A program made the translations under genes and the position numbers. A stretch of 64,000 nt of DNA from Bryobacteraceae bacterium. GTDB lineage: Bacteria; Acidobacteriota; Terriglobia; Bryobacterales; Bryobacteraceae. The first letter of the stretch is position 1, and every line of letters begins with the position of its first letter. This document shows, piece after piece, positions 8,358 to 17,332 of this stretch. The stretch is from positions 3,694 to 67,693 of the forward strand of contig JARKOC010000049.1 of NCBI GenBank assembly GCA_029975915.1. Reading direction: 5' to 3'. The notes beneath the pieces were generated by a model. The model saw only the letters and a program-made list of their open reading frames with translations. It was not told where the DNA came from and did not search any database.

Positions 8358-9121
8358 TGCCGCCAGTTCTCGCCAGCGTCGAACATCTCACAGTCCGGTT
8401 CCAGCCACGCCGGCAGACCCTGCTGCTCCGCCAGCGAATTCGCAACCTCTTCAGCGAGCGCGGCGGCAGTTCGTTCCTGGCGCTCGACGATGTCTCTTTC
8501 GCCGCATCCGGCGGTGAAGGCGTCGCCATACTTGGACAGAATGGAGCAGGCAAGTCTACTTTATTGAGTGTCCTGGCCGGCGTACTAGAACCGGATAGCG
8601 GCACTGTGCGTGTTGGCGGACGAGTCGGCGCGCTGCTTGAGTTGGGTTCGGGATTCCATCCGGATCTGACCGGCCGGGAAAACCTTACGCTGTACGCCGC
8701 ACTGCTCGGCCTCGACCGCCAAAGCATCCGCGACCGCTTCGGCTCAATCCATGAGTTCTCCGAGCTTGGCGGCTTCATCGACGAGCCGCTGAAAAACTAC
8801 TCAGCCGGAATGCGTCTGCGTCTGGCATTTAGCGTCGCCGTCCACGTGGACGCGCCCATCGTGATGATCGACGAAGTGCTGGCCGTCGGCGACGCCGCCT
8901 TCGCACACAAGTGCATCGAACATGTGAAGCGGTTGCGCCGCGAGGGCCGCCTGCTCCTTTACGTCACCCACATCACCGATGGTTTGGATGAAGTCTGCAA
9001 CCGCGCCATTTGGTTGCACCGTGGACGCCTGATCCAGGACGGCCCCGTGAACGAAGTGGCTGCCGCGTATCACGACTTCATGGCCGACCCGGAGCGCCGC
9101 TTCCGCGACCCTGCAACGTGA
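8354..9121 (+). CDS. ABC polysaccharide export ATPase (Wzt/TagH-like)
   Basis: This 255-residue ATPase has Walker A GQNGAGKST, a signature NYSAGMRLRLAFSVA, and Walker B VMIDEVLAVGD followed by AFAHKC, the sequence style of the TagH/Wzt branch. GxLLELGSGFHPDLTGREN after Walker A is also typical of that branch. It lacks the extra C-terminal carbohydrate-binding domain seen in some Wzt proteins, so export may not depend on recognition of a terminal sugar modification. The start is GTG-ATG overlapping the permease stop. It powers the neighbouring ABC-2 permease. Confidence 0.87.
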   Translation: MMPPVLASVEHLTVRFQPRRQTLLLRQRIRNLFSERGGSSFLALDDVSFAASGGEGVAILGQNGAGKSTLLSVLAGVLEPDSGTVRVGGRVGALLELGSGFHPDLTGRENLTLYAALLGLDRQSIRDRFGSIHEFSELGGFIDEPLKNYSAGMRLRLAFSVAVHVDAPIVMIDEVLAVGDAAFAHKCIEHVKRLRREGRLLLYVTHITDGLDEVCNRAIWLHRGRLIQDGPVNEVAAAYHDFMADPERRFRDPAT

Positions 9122-9128
9122 AGCGCGG

Positions 9129-10829
9129 CTACTTCTTCCTGATCTTACCGTCCAGAACAACCATCACCGGTTCGATTTGCCTGATCTCGTCTTCTGGGCA
9201 GTTGAGGTAGTCGCGGTCAATCACCACCAGATCCGCCAACTTCCCTGCTTCGATCGATCCTTTCGTCTTCTCGCTGAATTGCAGGTAAGCCGCCCAATTC
9301 GTATACATCTTCAGCGCCTCGACGCGCGTAATTCGTTCTTCCGGATAGATCACCTTGCCGCGCGTCGTCTTACGCGTGATGGCCATCCACATGTTGTAGA
9401 ACGGGTCGTAAGGATTCACGGCGGTGCGCTTGTCGTGTCCCATCATGTGGTCGCTGCCGCCGGCCACCGGAATACCGGCATCGATGATGCTTCGCAATGG
9501 GAAGAAGTACCGCATGTTGTGGTATCCAAATACCTGTTCGAGCGCCGGAACATCAAAGTGGAGCCAGTCGGCCTGCGCATCATACAGGACGCCCATCTTC
9601 TTTGCCCGGTCGATTGCCTCCCGGCTCATGAAACTGCCGTGCATGATGTGAGACCTGGTCGGGGCGATCGGATTTACCTTGTCCACGGCTTCGAAGGCGT
9701 CCAGCAAGTTATCGATCGCAGCGCCGCCCTGGACGTGCGCCGTCATCTGCCATCCCTTTTGGCGTGCCGCCAGGAAGATCCGTTTTAGTTTTTCCGGTTC
9801 AATGAACAGGAAGCCTCTGGCATCCGGGTCGGTTTGTCCATACAACTGACGCCCGAATGGGCCGTATGGCATCCGCTGGTAGGCCGTGCCCACGCTTTGG
9901 CCGCCGTCCAGGGTCACCTTGAACGTCCCGAACTTCAACCATTCGTCGCCCTGGTTCGTCGCCCAGGGGTTTTCCTGAATCTCCTTCTCGATCTCCTCGA
10001 TGGGCCTGTTCGAGTTGATGCGCCAGGTCAGAACCACACGGGTGCCCAGGCCCTTCGCCGCCTTGAGCTTTTCGAAGATCCTGACATCCTGCGCGGTCAC
10101 GGCACGGTCGCCGACCGTCGTTAATCCGGCATCAAGGTAGAGATTGAGCATCCTCTCTAGGCCGGCCAACCGCTCAGCCTCCGTGACGGGAACGGCTTTG
10201 ACCGGCCGCTTGAGCAGCCGCGCGGCATTACGAAGAATCCCATTCGGTTCACCGTCGGGTCCTTTCACCACTTCGCCGCCCGGCGGATTCGGTGTGTCCT
10301 TCGTGATTCCGCTCATCTTGAGCGCAAGAGTATTCGCGCCCCAAACATAGCTGCCATCGAAGGCCACCGGATGGGTCGTCACTACGTCCAGATCCTCTTT
10401 GGTAGGGAAACGCATCTCCTTGAGTCGCGGCGGCAGTGTGCGCGGGACAACGATCCATTCACCCTTCGGCGTGCTTCTTGCTTTTTCCTTGATCCACTCC
10501 TGGATTGTCGCGATCGAGTCGAAAATGGGCAGCTTCTCCTGGAGTTCACTGACCCCGGAGTCGATCGCATGCACGTGAGCGTCGATCAGGCCTGGCAAGA
10601 CCATCTTGCCCTTCAGATCGATCACCTGTGTCCGCGGGCCGCGCAATGCGAGAACTGCTTTGTTGTTTCCGACCAGCTTGATGAGATTGCCTTGCACGGC
10701 GACGGCCTGCCGGATAGAGAACCCTTTGTCCACCGTCACCACCTTGCCGTTATGCAGAATCAGATCAGCCTGGGCCGCGGCGGCCGGAGCCAGACAAAGC
10801 ATGATCGCGAGCAGACGATGTTTGTGCAT
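9129..10829 (-). CDS. exported Amidohydro_3 (YtcJ-like) metal-dependent hydrolase
   Basis: This 566-residue protein has a signal peptide (MHKHRLLAIMLCLAPAAAAQA), a beta-sandwich start (DLILHNGKVVTVD), and the metal-binding PGLIDAHVHAID motif with His85 and His87. Further histidines lie in MTAHVQGG and HIMHGS, and there is a GGSDHMM aspartate segment. The domain order matches the YtcJ/Amidohydro_3 branch of the amidohydrolase superfamily, whose members hydrolyse amide or ester bonds in varied small molecules. The natural substrate is unknown. It is convergent with the ABC ATPase gene, only 7 nt away. Confidence 0.82.
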   Translation of the reverse strand: MHKHRLLAIMLCLAPAAAAQADLILHNGKVVTVDKGFSIRQAVAVQGNLIKLVGNNKAVLALRGPRTQVIDLKGKMVLPGLIDAHVHAIDSGVSELQEKLPIFDSIATIQEWIKEKARSTPKGEWIVVPRTLPPRLKEMRFPTKEDLDVVTTHPVAFDGSYVWGANTLALKMSGITKDTPNPPGGEVVKGPDGEPNGILRNAARLLKRPVKAVPVTEAERLAGLERMLNLYLDAGLTTVGDRAVTAQDVRIFEKLKAAKGLGTRVVLTWRINSNRPIEEIEKEIQENPWATNQGDEWLKFGTFKVTLDGGQSVGTAYQRMPYGPFGRQLYGQTDPDARGFLFIEPEKLKRIFLAARQKGWQMTAHVQGGAAIDNLLDAFEAVDKVNPIAPTRSHIMHGSFMSREAIDRAKKMGVLYDAQADWLHFDVPALEQVFGYHNMRYFFPLRSIIDAGIPVAGGSDHMMGHDKRTAVNPYDPFYNMWMAITRKTTRGKVIYPEERITRVEALKMYTNWAAYLQFSEKTKGSIEAGKLADLVVIDRDYLNCPEDEIRQIEPVMVVLDGKIRKK

Positions 10830-10951
10830 TTGTCGTGATTCTACTTCAATCGGCGGCGAACGCGGATTTGGGGGCAGCCGGTCCAGGAACGGCCGGCGGA
10901 ACTTCCATCACGTTTAATCGCGGTCGCGTTCGCCCCTCACTTCGTCGAAGT

Positions 10952-11752
10952 TCACTTAATCCCTCGCAGGAAAGATATCGTTCCGAGCAGGCTCAGAAGC
11001 ACCAGCGCGGTCATGAACACAACCGGCGCAGCAGGGATTTGGATGCCCCGTGCTTGCTGGGACTGGAACATGAATAGGATTGCGATGCCCATCGCCGCCG
11101 CGAATGTGAGTAGCGGCGCGGCGAACAGCAATCCGAGAGGTTTTCGGCCGCGCAGTGCCAGACTCGTCACAAGCATGCCCGGCAACACGAATGCCAAATC
11201 GAGCACGTGAATTGGATTGACAAAGGAGCCGATCTCGGCGATCGCCAGCGGCACTGTCCCGTTTGCCAGCGCTCCCGCAATCTCTCCGATCCACCGGAAG
11301 GCAAAGAGCAGGCCGATGCCAAGCAGCAGCCAGCTCGCAAAACTCGTCGCGGCGTTCATCCCCAACACACGCGCCACTTCGACTCGGTCTGTTTGAATGA
11401 CACCGCCCAGCAACCCGTAAGTTGACAGTCCGAGTACCGCGACGTACACCGGGAACCACGGTCCGAAGTGCACAAAAAGGGCGTACAGCATGTAGGAGTA
11501 AACGCTGTAGATGAGCAGCCCAATTGCTACCAGCATCCCGCGCGTTGAACCGCGGCGAGCGAAGTAGAGGGCGATCAGCAGCACGGGCACGACAACGAAC
11601 AGATTGGCTGCGTCCTGTCCTATCGCCTGCGCAGCCCATGACGCCGTTTCAAGTGCATAAGTGGAGCGCTGGAAAAGGCCGCCCGCGCTGGCAGCGCCCA
11701 TCAAGATGGCGGCTGCGCAGGAAAGAGAGATCCAGACCCGGTTCTTAATCAT
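10952..11752 (-). CDS. multi-pass membrane protein of unknown function
   Basis: This 266-residue, strongly hydrophobic protein has about seven predicted transmembrane helices separated by short loops, for example around LFVVVPVLLIALYFA, FASWLLLGIGLLFAF and PVVFMTALVLLSLLG. I see no transporter signature, metal-binding motif or catalytic residue. The amidohydrolase gene follows on the same strand after about 120 nt and the acyltransferase-like gene precedes it. I do not recognise the family. Confidence 0.65.
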   Translation of the reverse strand: MIKNRVWISLSCAAAILMGAASAGGLFQRSTYALETASWAAQAIGQDAANLFVVVPVLLIALYFARRGSTRGMLVAIGLLIYSVYSYMLYALFVHFGPWFPVYVAVLGLSTYGLLGGVIQTDRVEVARVLGMNAATSFASWLLLGIGLLFAFRWIGEIAGALANGTVPLAIAEIGSFVNPIHVLDLAFVLPGMLVTSLALRGRKPLGLLFAAPLLTFAAAMGIAILFMFQSQQARGIQIPAAPVVFMTALVLLSLLGTISFLRGIK

Positions 11753-11782
11753 TGCGAAGCGACTATCATACCCCGCACAGCC

Positions 11783-12979
11783 TCAGATCCTGATCAGGAT
11801 CCGCTTTCGGTACATCCAGTACAAGATCAGCCAAAAAATGATCAGCACCGACACGCCCATCAGCACTGGCCGCAACTCATCCCCGAACACGCTGAAGAAT
11901 CCGATCCCCAGATGGGTCTTCAGCGCCGACATGAAGTAGCCTTCCATTGTGTGCGCCATGATATATGCCGCTATCGAGTTCATTCCGACAACCATCAGCG
12001 GAAACGCCCACTTCACCCAGCCCTTCAGTTCCATCAGCCCATAAAACGCCGCCAGCATCAGGATCACGATGCCGCCGCTCCAAAGCGTGAACGCCGGAGT
12101 CCAGATGCGCTTTACAACCGGGCAGATCCCCGCCACATGCAGCAGCCATCCCGCCAGGATCAGCGCCACACCAGCCACAGCCATGCCCTTCAGCTTGTCG
12201 ATGCCGCTCCTGCCTGATTTCAACCACTCTCCCGTCAGCAGACCGAGGATCATCGTACCCAGCGTCGGAATGAAACTCAGCGTCGAATACCCGCCACCGT
12301 TGAACTCAAACGGCTTCACCCGCGGGAACAGGTTCAGAAACCATGTGTCGAACGCCCACGCCATGTTCGAGTTCTTGTTGAAATGGCTCATCAGGCCCTG
12401 ATAGTGGTGCGGCCAGTCGGCCGGCACCCCGACCCGCGCGTAGTCGAACGTTGCCTGTGGCGCGGGGTAGAAGACGAACGCCGCCCAGTAGCCCACTAGA
12501 ATCACCACGAGCGCCGCCACCTGTTTCCTGATCGAGACGAACCCCAGCAGGAACAGCGCGAAATACCCCAGGCCGATCTGTGTCAGCGTATCCTCAAACG
12601 TGTAGTTCGTCATCGGACGCCCGTCCGAGCGCAGGTAGATCCCCAGTGCGCAAAGCAGAAACGCCCGCCACAGGGCGTGTCCGCACATCTGCCCAAAACT
12701 CTGCCCTTTGGCCTGCCGCGCGGCGATGGAAAACGGCAGCGCCGCACCCACCAGAAACGAAAACCCCGGCTGGATCATGTCGTGCAGCGACCCCCAAGCC
12801 CAGGCCACATGCGACTGGTGAAACGCCAGCAGACCCGCCAGCCACGACTCCGGAAAGGCCTTCGGCAGCGACGGCAGACGCATCACTTCCGCCAGCATCA
12901 AAGTCATCACCAGGCCGCGGAACGCGTCAATTGAAAGTACGCGTTTCGGCATCGCGGGGGCTTGGGCAGGTGCGCTCAT
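11783..12979 (-). CDS. HGSNAT/NagX-like membrane acyltransferase
   Basis: This 398-residue inner-membrane protein has about ten hydrophobic segments. It opens with RVLSIDAFRGLVM, the signature of the DUF5009/heparan-alpha-glucosaminide N-acetyltransferase-like family. Conserved features include an early membrane His (HDMIQPGFSFLVGAALPFS) and late segments (PLMVVGMNSIAAYIMAH). Family members are thought to acetylate sugars across the membrane using cytoplasmic acetyl-CoA; the acceptor here is unknown. The divergent sulfatase gene starts 43 nt away, and a sulfatase beside a glycosaminoglycan-type acetyltransferase homologue hints at glycan metabolism (inference). Confidence 0.75.
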   Translation of the reverse strand: MSAPAQAPAMPKRVLSIDAFRGLVMTLMLAEVMRLPSLPKAFPESWLAGLLAFHQSHVAWAWGSLHDMIQPGFSFLVGAALPFSIAARQAKGQSFGQMCGHALWRAFLLCALGIYLRSDGRPMTNYTFEDTLTQIGLGYFALFLLGFVSIRKQVAALVVILVGYWAAFVFYPAPQATFDYARVGVPADWPHHYQGLMSHFNKNSNMAWAFDTWFLNLFPRVKPFEFNGGGYSTLSFIPTLGTMILGLLTGEWLKSGRSGIDKLKGMAVAGVALILAGWLLHVAGICPVVKRIWTPAFTLWSGGIVILMLAAFYGLMELKGWVKWAFPLMVVGMNSIAAYIMAHTMEGYFMSALKTHLGIGFFSVFGDELRPVLMGVSVLIIFWLILYWMYRKRILIRI

Positions 12980-13022
12980 AGCTGATCAGCATATCAACCG
13001 CATCCAGGTGTATGCTGTGGCC

Positions 13023-14420
13023 ATGTTGCAAGACCGCCGGTCGTTTCTGACCGCTCTCGGCGGCGCCGCCGTGCTCCAGCGCCCTGCCCGATCCAACATT
13101 ATCGTCCTGTTCACCGACGACCACCGCTTCGACGCGATCTCCTCGCTTGGCCATCCTGATGTGAAGACCCCCAACCTCGACCGCCTCGCCACTCGCGGCG
13201 TCACTTTCACCCACGCCTGCACCCAGGGCGGCCCCCACGGCGCGATCTGCGTCGCCACCCGCGCTCAACTCATGACCGGCCGCAGCGTCTTCCGGGCCAA
13301 CCAGCTCGTCATGAGCCCCAAGGATGGCCCTGACCCCGCCGTGAAGACCTTTCCTGAACTTCTGCGCCAGGCGGGCTACGAAACCCACGGCATCGGCAAA
13401 TGGCACAACGCCCCCTCCCTCTATCAGCGCTCTTTCTCTAGCGGCGGACCCATCTTCTTTGGCGGGATGAGCGACCATGACAAAGTCCCCGTCCAGTCCT
13501 ATGACCCCGCCGGCCGGTACGACAAGTCCCGCATCGAGATCGCCAAGGGTTTCTCGAGCGAGATCTTCGCCAACGCCGCCATCGACTTCCTGAAAGGACG
13601 GACCGGCAATTCAAAGCCCTTCCTGCTGTATGTTGCCTTCACTTCTCCGCACGATCCCCGGATGGCCCAAGGCCGGTTCGCTGACATGTACGATCCGGCG
13701 CGCGTCCAGCTACCGCCGAACTTCGCACCGATGCATCCCTTCGACAACGGCGAGATGAAGGTCCGCGACGAGATGCTCGCCGCCCACCCCCGCACCGAAG
13801 CCGAAGTGAGAAAGCACATCGCCGCATACTACGGCATGGTCTCTGAAGTCGACCACCAGATCGGCCGCATCCTGGACGCCATCGAAAAGTCACCCGGCGG
13901 CAAGAATACGTACGTCGTCTTCGCCGGCGACAACGGGCTCGCGGTCGGCCAGCACGGACTGATGGGCAAGCAAAGCCTCTACGACCACTCCTGGCGCGTG
14001 CCCATGATCATCTCCAGTCCGTTCGCGCAAGGCGCCCGCAAATGCGATTCGCTCTGCCACATCATGGACCTTTGTCCAACCATCTGCCGCTTCGCCGGAA
14101 TCGCCCCGCCATCGCCCATCGAGGCACAGGGATTGAATCTGGCTTTGCGGAACGAGAAGACGACCGTCCGGCCAGCCGTCGTCGCCGGTTACCGCGACCT
14201 CCAGCGCGCCATCCGGACCGATGACTGGAAACTGATTCTCTACAACGTCAACGGCGTCAAGACGACGCAGTTGTTCAACGTTGCCAAGGACCCCTGGGAG
14301 ATGACCAATCTCGCGGATAAACAACCCAAACTGGTTGCGAAACTGAAATCCGATCTCCAGGCGCAACTCGCGGCCATGGGCGACCAAACGAACCTCGATG
14401 CAGACAAATGGGTCACATAG
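13023..14420 (+). CDS. exported sulfatase
   Basis: This 465-residue arylsulfatase-superfamily protein has a twin-arginine-like leader (DRRSFLTALGGAAVLQ), which is why I prefer the ATG at 13023 over the one at 13008. Metal-binding residues lie in VLFTDDHRFDA (Asp32-Asp33). The formylglycine motif is C76-V-A-T-R80, with Ala replacing the usual Pro of CxPxR. Later metal and substrate residues are in GIGKWHN and VFAGDNGLAVGQHG. It should hydrolyse sulfate esters in the periplasm after cysteine conversion to formylglycine by FGE or anSME, neither encoded here. It is followed closely by the molybdenum hydroxylase genes. Confidence 0.85.
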   Translation: MLQDRRSFLTALGGAAVLQRPARSNIIVLFTDDHRFDAISSLGHPDVKTPNLDRLATRGVTFTHACTQGGPHGAICVATRAQLMTGRSVFRANQLVMSPKDGPDPAVKTFPELLRQAGYETHGIGKWHNAPSLYQRSFSSGGPIFFGGMSDHDKVPVQSYDPAGRYDKSRIEIAKGFSSEIFANAAIDFLKGRTGNSKPFLLYVAFTSPHDPRMAQGRFADMYDPARVQLPPNFAPMHPFDNGEMKVRDEMLAAHPRTEAEVRKHIAAYYGMVSEVDHQIGRILDAIEKSPGGKNTYVVFAGDNGLAVGQHGLMGKQSLYDHSWRVPMIISSPFAQGARKCDSLCHIMDLCPTICRFAGIAPPSPIEAQGLNLALRNEKTTVRPAVVAGYRDLQRAIRTDDWKLILYNVNGVKTTQLFNVAKDPWEMTNLADKQPKLVAKLKSDLQAQLAAMGDQTNLDADKWVT

Positions 14421-14422
14421 TC

Positions 14423-14893
14423 ATGCCCAAACTCACCTTCACTGTCAACCGCACACGACGCACGGTCGACGTTCCCGCCGGCGCCCGCCTCATAGACGTC
14501 CTGCGCAATCAACTTAACCTCACCGGCACAAAACCCGGCTGCCGCGAAGGCGCCTGTGGCAGTTGCACCGTCCTCGTCGACGGCCGCCCGGTGCGCTCAT
14601 GCATCACCCTTGCCGCCAGCGCCGCCGGCAAGAATGTGACGACAATCGAAGGCCTCGCCTCAGCCGATACCCTTCACCCCCTGCAACAGGCATTCCTCGA
14701 CCACGAAGCCTACCAGTGCGGCTACTGCACTCCTGGCATGATCCTCGGCGCCGCCGGACTCCTCGCCCGTGACAAATCCCCCAGCGACCAAACGATCAAG
14801 CAGTCTCTGAACGGCCACCTCTGCCGCTGCGGCTGTCAACCGCGTATCGTCCAGGCCGTTCGCGCCGCCGCGGAGGTGATGCGCCGTGGCTGA
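14423..14893 (+). CDS. (2Fe-2S) small subunit of a xanthine-dehydrogenase-family hydroxylase
   Basis: This 156-residue protein carries a plant-type [2Fe-2S] motif (GCREGACGSC with a downstream Cys in RSCITL) and the all-alpha second [2Fe-2S] motif (QCGYCTPGM then CRCGC). It matches IorA/CoxS-type electron-transfer subunits of molybdenum hydroxylases. I use the ATG at 14423; an earlier ATG at 14408 would overlap the sulfatase stop. It overlaps the downstream molybdopterin subunit by 8 nt, so the two form one enzyme. Confidence 0.9.
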   Translation: MPKLTFTVNRTRRTVDVPAGARLIDVLRNQLNLTGTKPGCREGACGSCTVLVDGRPVRSCITLAASAAGKNVTTIEGLASADTLHPLQQAFLDHEAYQCGYCTPGMILGAAGLLARDKSPSDQTIKQSLNGHLCRCGCQPRIVQAVRAAAEVMRRG

Positions 14894-16739
14894 CCTCACA
14901 CTCCTGCTCGAATACAAACGCCGCGAGTTCCTGAAGCTCCTCTCCTCCGGCGCATCCCTCACAATCCCGGTCTCGCTCCAGGGCGCCGAGACCCGTCTCC
15001 ACGTCCGCCGCGCCGCCGACGGCAAGATCGACGCCTTCACCGGCAAGATCGACATGGGCCAGGGCACGCGGACGTTGCTGACCCAGTGCGTCGCCAACGA
15101 ACTCGGCATCCCCATCGGCGAGGTTCGTTTGGTCATGGGCGATACAGATCTGACCCCCGACGACGGCGGCACCTGGGCCTCGCTCACCACCCCCGAAACC
15201 GTCCCCGCAGTCCGCAAGGACGCGGCGGCCCTCCGCGGCGCTCCCCTTCGCGAACCCAAGGACTGGCCCGTCCTAGGTAAGTCCCAGCCCAACCTGAACG
15301 GCCGCGATATCATCGCCGGGGCGTTTAAGTACAACAGCGACGTCAAGGTGGAAGGCATGTGGCACGGCGTCGTCCTCCGCCCAGCCGGATACCGCGCTAA
15401 GCTCGTCTCGGCTTCCGGCCAGGGCGTCATCCGCGACGGCGATTTCGCCGGCGTCTGCGCCCCTACTCTCGCCGAGGCACGCGCTCTCGCCGCCATAGCC
15501 AAGGCCGAATGGACGCCCGAGCCCCTGCCCGCGTTCGACAAGATGATCGCCGCGTTCAAATCGGAATCGAAAGCACCGGTGGAGAATAACCAGACACGCT
15601 ATCCACCACTCATCCGCCGCGGCGACGCCGCCAAAGCTCTCGCCTCCGCTGCCCAAACGAAGTCGCTCAGCTTCACTCTCGCACCCATCGCCCACGCCGC
15701 TCTCGAACCGCGCTCGGCCATCGCCACCTTCGGCCAGGACGGCCGGCTGACCATCCGCTGCGGCAAGCAGGCCCCGTTTGTCGTCCGCGCCGAGGTCGCC
15801 AAGGCCATGGGCATGAAGGAAGCGGACGTCCACATCATCGTGGACATGCCCGGCGGCGCATTCGGCTGCAAACAGCGCGCCGATGTCGAAATCGAAGCCG
15901 CCCGCCTCGCTAAGGCCACCGGCAAGACGGTCCGCGTGGAATGGTCTCGCGCCGAAGAGTTCGTTTGGTCGTACGCCCGCCCTGCCGCACTCATCGAAAC
16001 CGGCACTGGCGTCGACGCCTCGGGCAAGATCGTCTCCTGGCGGCACCGCAACTACAACGCTGGCGCGCCCGGCCTCCGCCCACCGTACGATTTCGCCAAC
16101 CACTCGAACGAATTCTGGGCCGTCCGCTCGCCTCTGCGCCAGGGTTCCTATCGCTCGCTTGCCGCCACCGGCAACAACTTCGCCCGCGAGTCAACCATTG
16201 ACGCTTGGGCCACCGCGCTCAATCGAGATCCCCTCGAATACCGTCTCGCCCACATCACCGATTGGCGGTTGAAAGCCGCCCTGGAACTCGCCGCCCAGCG
16301 CTTCGGCTACAAGGGCCGCAAACCCGGGGTCGGCCTCGCCTGCAATCTCGAAAAGGAAGGCCGCATGGCTCTGTTCGTCGAATGCGCCAACGAGCCGTTC
16401 CGAATCATCCGCATGACCTGTGTCGCCGACTTCGGCGCTGCCCTGAATCCGTGGAATCTTCAAAACCAGGTCCAGGGCGCGCTCATCATGGGCATCGGCG
16501 GCGCGCTGTGGGAACGCTTGGAATTCGACTCGACGAAGCAGTTGACGACTCGTCTGGCCGGCTATCGCGTCCCGCGTTTCACTGACGTCCCCGCCATGGA
16601 TGTCCATATCGTCGATCGCCGCGAAATCACACCCGCGGGCGCCGGCGAAGCCGGCATCACCTTAACCGCCCCCGCGCTGGCCGCAGCCATCTTCTCCTTG
16701 ACGGGCAAACGGCCAACGTCAATGCCGATGCTGTTGTAG
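14886..16739 (+). CDS. molybdopterin-binding subunit, isoquinoline 1-oxidoreductase beta (IorB)-like
   Basis: This 617-residue protein starts at a GTG. After a twin-arginine-like N-terminus (KRREFLKLLSSGAS) comes the MGQG segment (KIDMGQGTRTLL...GDTDLTPDDGGTWAS) near residues 55-100, then a hammerhead-like region and GGAFGCKQRADVE. The C-terminal PAGAGEAGIT holds the catalytic Glu. Having MGQG before the hammerhead is the IorB-type arrangement, not that of CoxL or xanthine dehydrogenase. It is shorter than typical IorB (about 700-750). It probably hydroxylates an N-heterocycle or aldehyde, passing electrons through the (2Fe-2S) subunit. No FAD subunit is adjacent, as expected for two-subunit enzymes of this branch. 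Confidence 0.82.
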   Translation: MADLTLLLEYKRREFLKLLSSGASLTIPVSLQGAETRLHVRRAADGKIDAFTGKIDMGQGTRTLLTQCVANELGIPIGEVRLVMGDTDLTPDDGGTWASLTTPETVPAVRKDAAALRGAPLREPKDWPVLGKSQPNLNGRDIIAGAFKYNSDVKVEGMWHGVVLRPAGYRAKLVSASGQGVIRDGDFAGVCAPTLAEARALAAIAKAEWTPEPLPAFDKMIAAFKSESKAPVENNQTRYPPLIRRGDAAKALASAAQTKSLSFTLAPIAHAALEPRSAIATFGQDGRLTIRCGKQAPFVVRAEVAKAMGMKEADVHIIVDMPGGAFGCKQRADVEIEAARLAKATGKTVRVEWSRAEEFVWSYARPAALIETGTGVDASGKIVSWRHRNYNAGAPGLRPPYDFANHSNEFWAVRSPLRQGSYRSLAATGNNFARESTIDAWATALNRDPLEYRLAHITDWRLKAALELAAQRFGYKGRKPGVGLACNLEKEGRMALFVECANEPFRIIRMTCVADFGAALNPWNLQNQVQGALIMGIGGALWERLEFDSTKQLTTRLAGYRVPRFTDVPAMDVHIVDRREITPAGAGEAGITLTAPALAAAIFSLTGKRPTSMPMLL

Positions 16740-16752
16740 GTCTAGTCTCTTC

Positions 16753-16775
16753 GGCCCGTCCGCGCCCGGCGGGCC
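16753..16775. terminator. GC-rich hairpin between convergent genes
   Basis: GGCCCG (16753-16758) and CGGGCC (16770-16775) form a six-pair stem with an 11-nt loop in the 44-nt gap between the molybdopterin subunit (+) and the PduT-like gene (-). There is no U-tract on either strand, so it is only a possible bidirectional terminator. Confidence 0.3.
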
Positions 16776-16783
16776 CTCCAGCC

Positions 16784-17332
16784 TCAGATCAACTCGCTCA
16801 ACAACTCCGGCCTCGGATTCGCAATCACCACCTTGTTCACCAGCAGCCCCTTGCGCCCGATCACCTGCGCTCCTGCCTCCACCGAGCTTCTGACGGCCGA
16901 GACGCTCCCGGTCACTACGGCAAACGCCTTGCCGCCCATGGCCATCGCCAGCCGCACTTCCATCAGCCGGACGTTGGCCGACTTCACCATCTGATCGGCC
17001 GCTTCGATCAGGCTCGCCACCGAGAACGACTCGACGATCCCGATCGCCTCCATCGTCCCGGCGGTTACCGTCCCGGCGATCGCCGGAAACAGCGCATCGT
17101 CGACATTCGGAATCACGAACGTATCAATGACGCTGAACTCGTTGCGCGACCGCCCTGCTTCGACAGCCGACTCCACCGCCGCCACGTCGCCCTTCACCAT
17201 CACCATGTACTTGCCGCTGCAAATCGTCCGCGCCAGCACCAGCGAGACATCGGACTCCTTCAGCATCGCGTCGCACACCTCGAACCCGGCGGCGATGCTG
17301 GATAGTTCTATCAGTCCAATGGAATGGCTCAT
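16784..17332 (-). CDS. PduT-like tandem-BMC-domain microcompartment shell protein
   Basis: This 182-residue protein contains two BMC domains (about 5-85 and 96-180, starting SIGLIEL and AIGIVES), the trimeric BMC-T architecture. It resembles PduT closely at the N-terminus (SIGLIELSSIAAGFEVCDAML) and keeps Cys38 in ARTICSGK. That position corresponds to the PduT cysteine that binds a [4Fe-4S] cluster in the shell pore. Its ATG overlaps the stop of the PduS-like gene (ATGA), with GGAG 8 nt before the start. It likely passes electrons or docks the PduS-like reductase at a compartment shell, but no other shell protein gene is in the window. Confidence 0.88.
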   Translation of the reverse strand: MSHSIGLIELSSIAAGFEVCDAMLKESDVSLVLARTICSGKYMVMVKGDVAAVESAVEAGRSRNEFSVIDTFVIPNVDDALFPAIAGTVTAGTMEAIGIVESFSVASLIEAADQMVKSANVRLMEVRLAMAMGGKAFAVVTGSVSAVRSSVEAGAQVIGRKGLLVNKVVIANPRPELLSELI

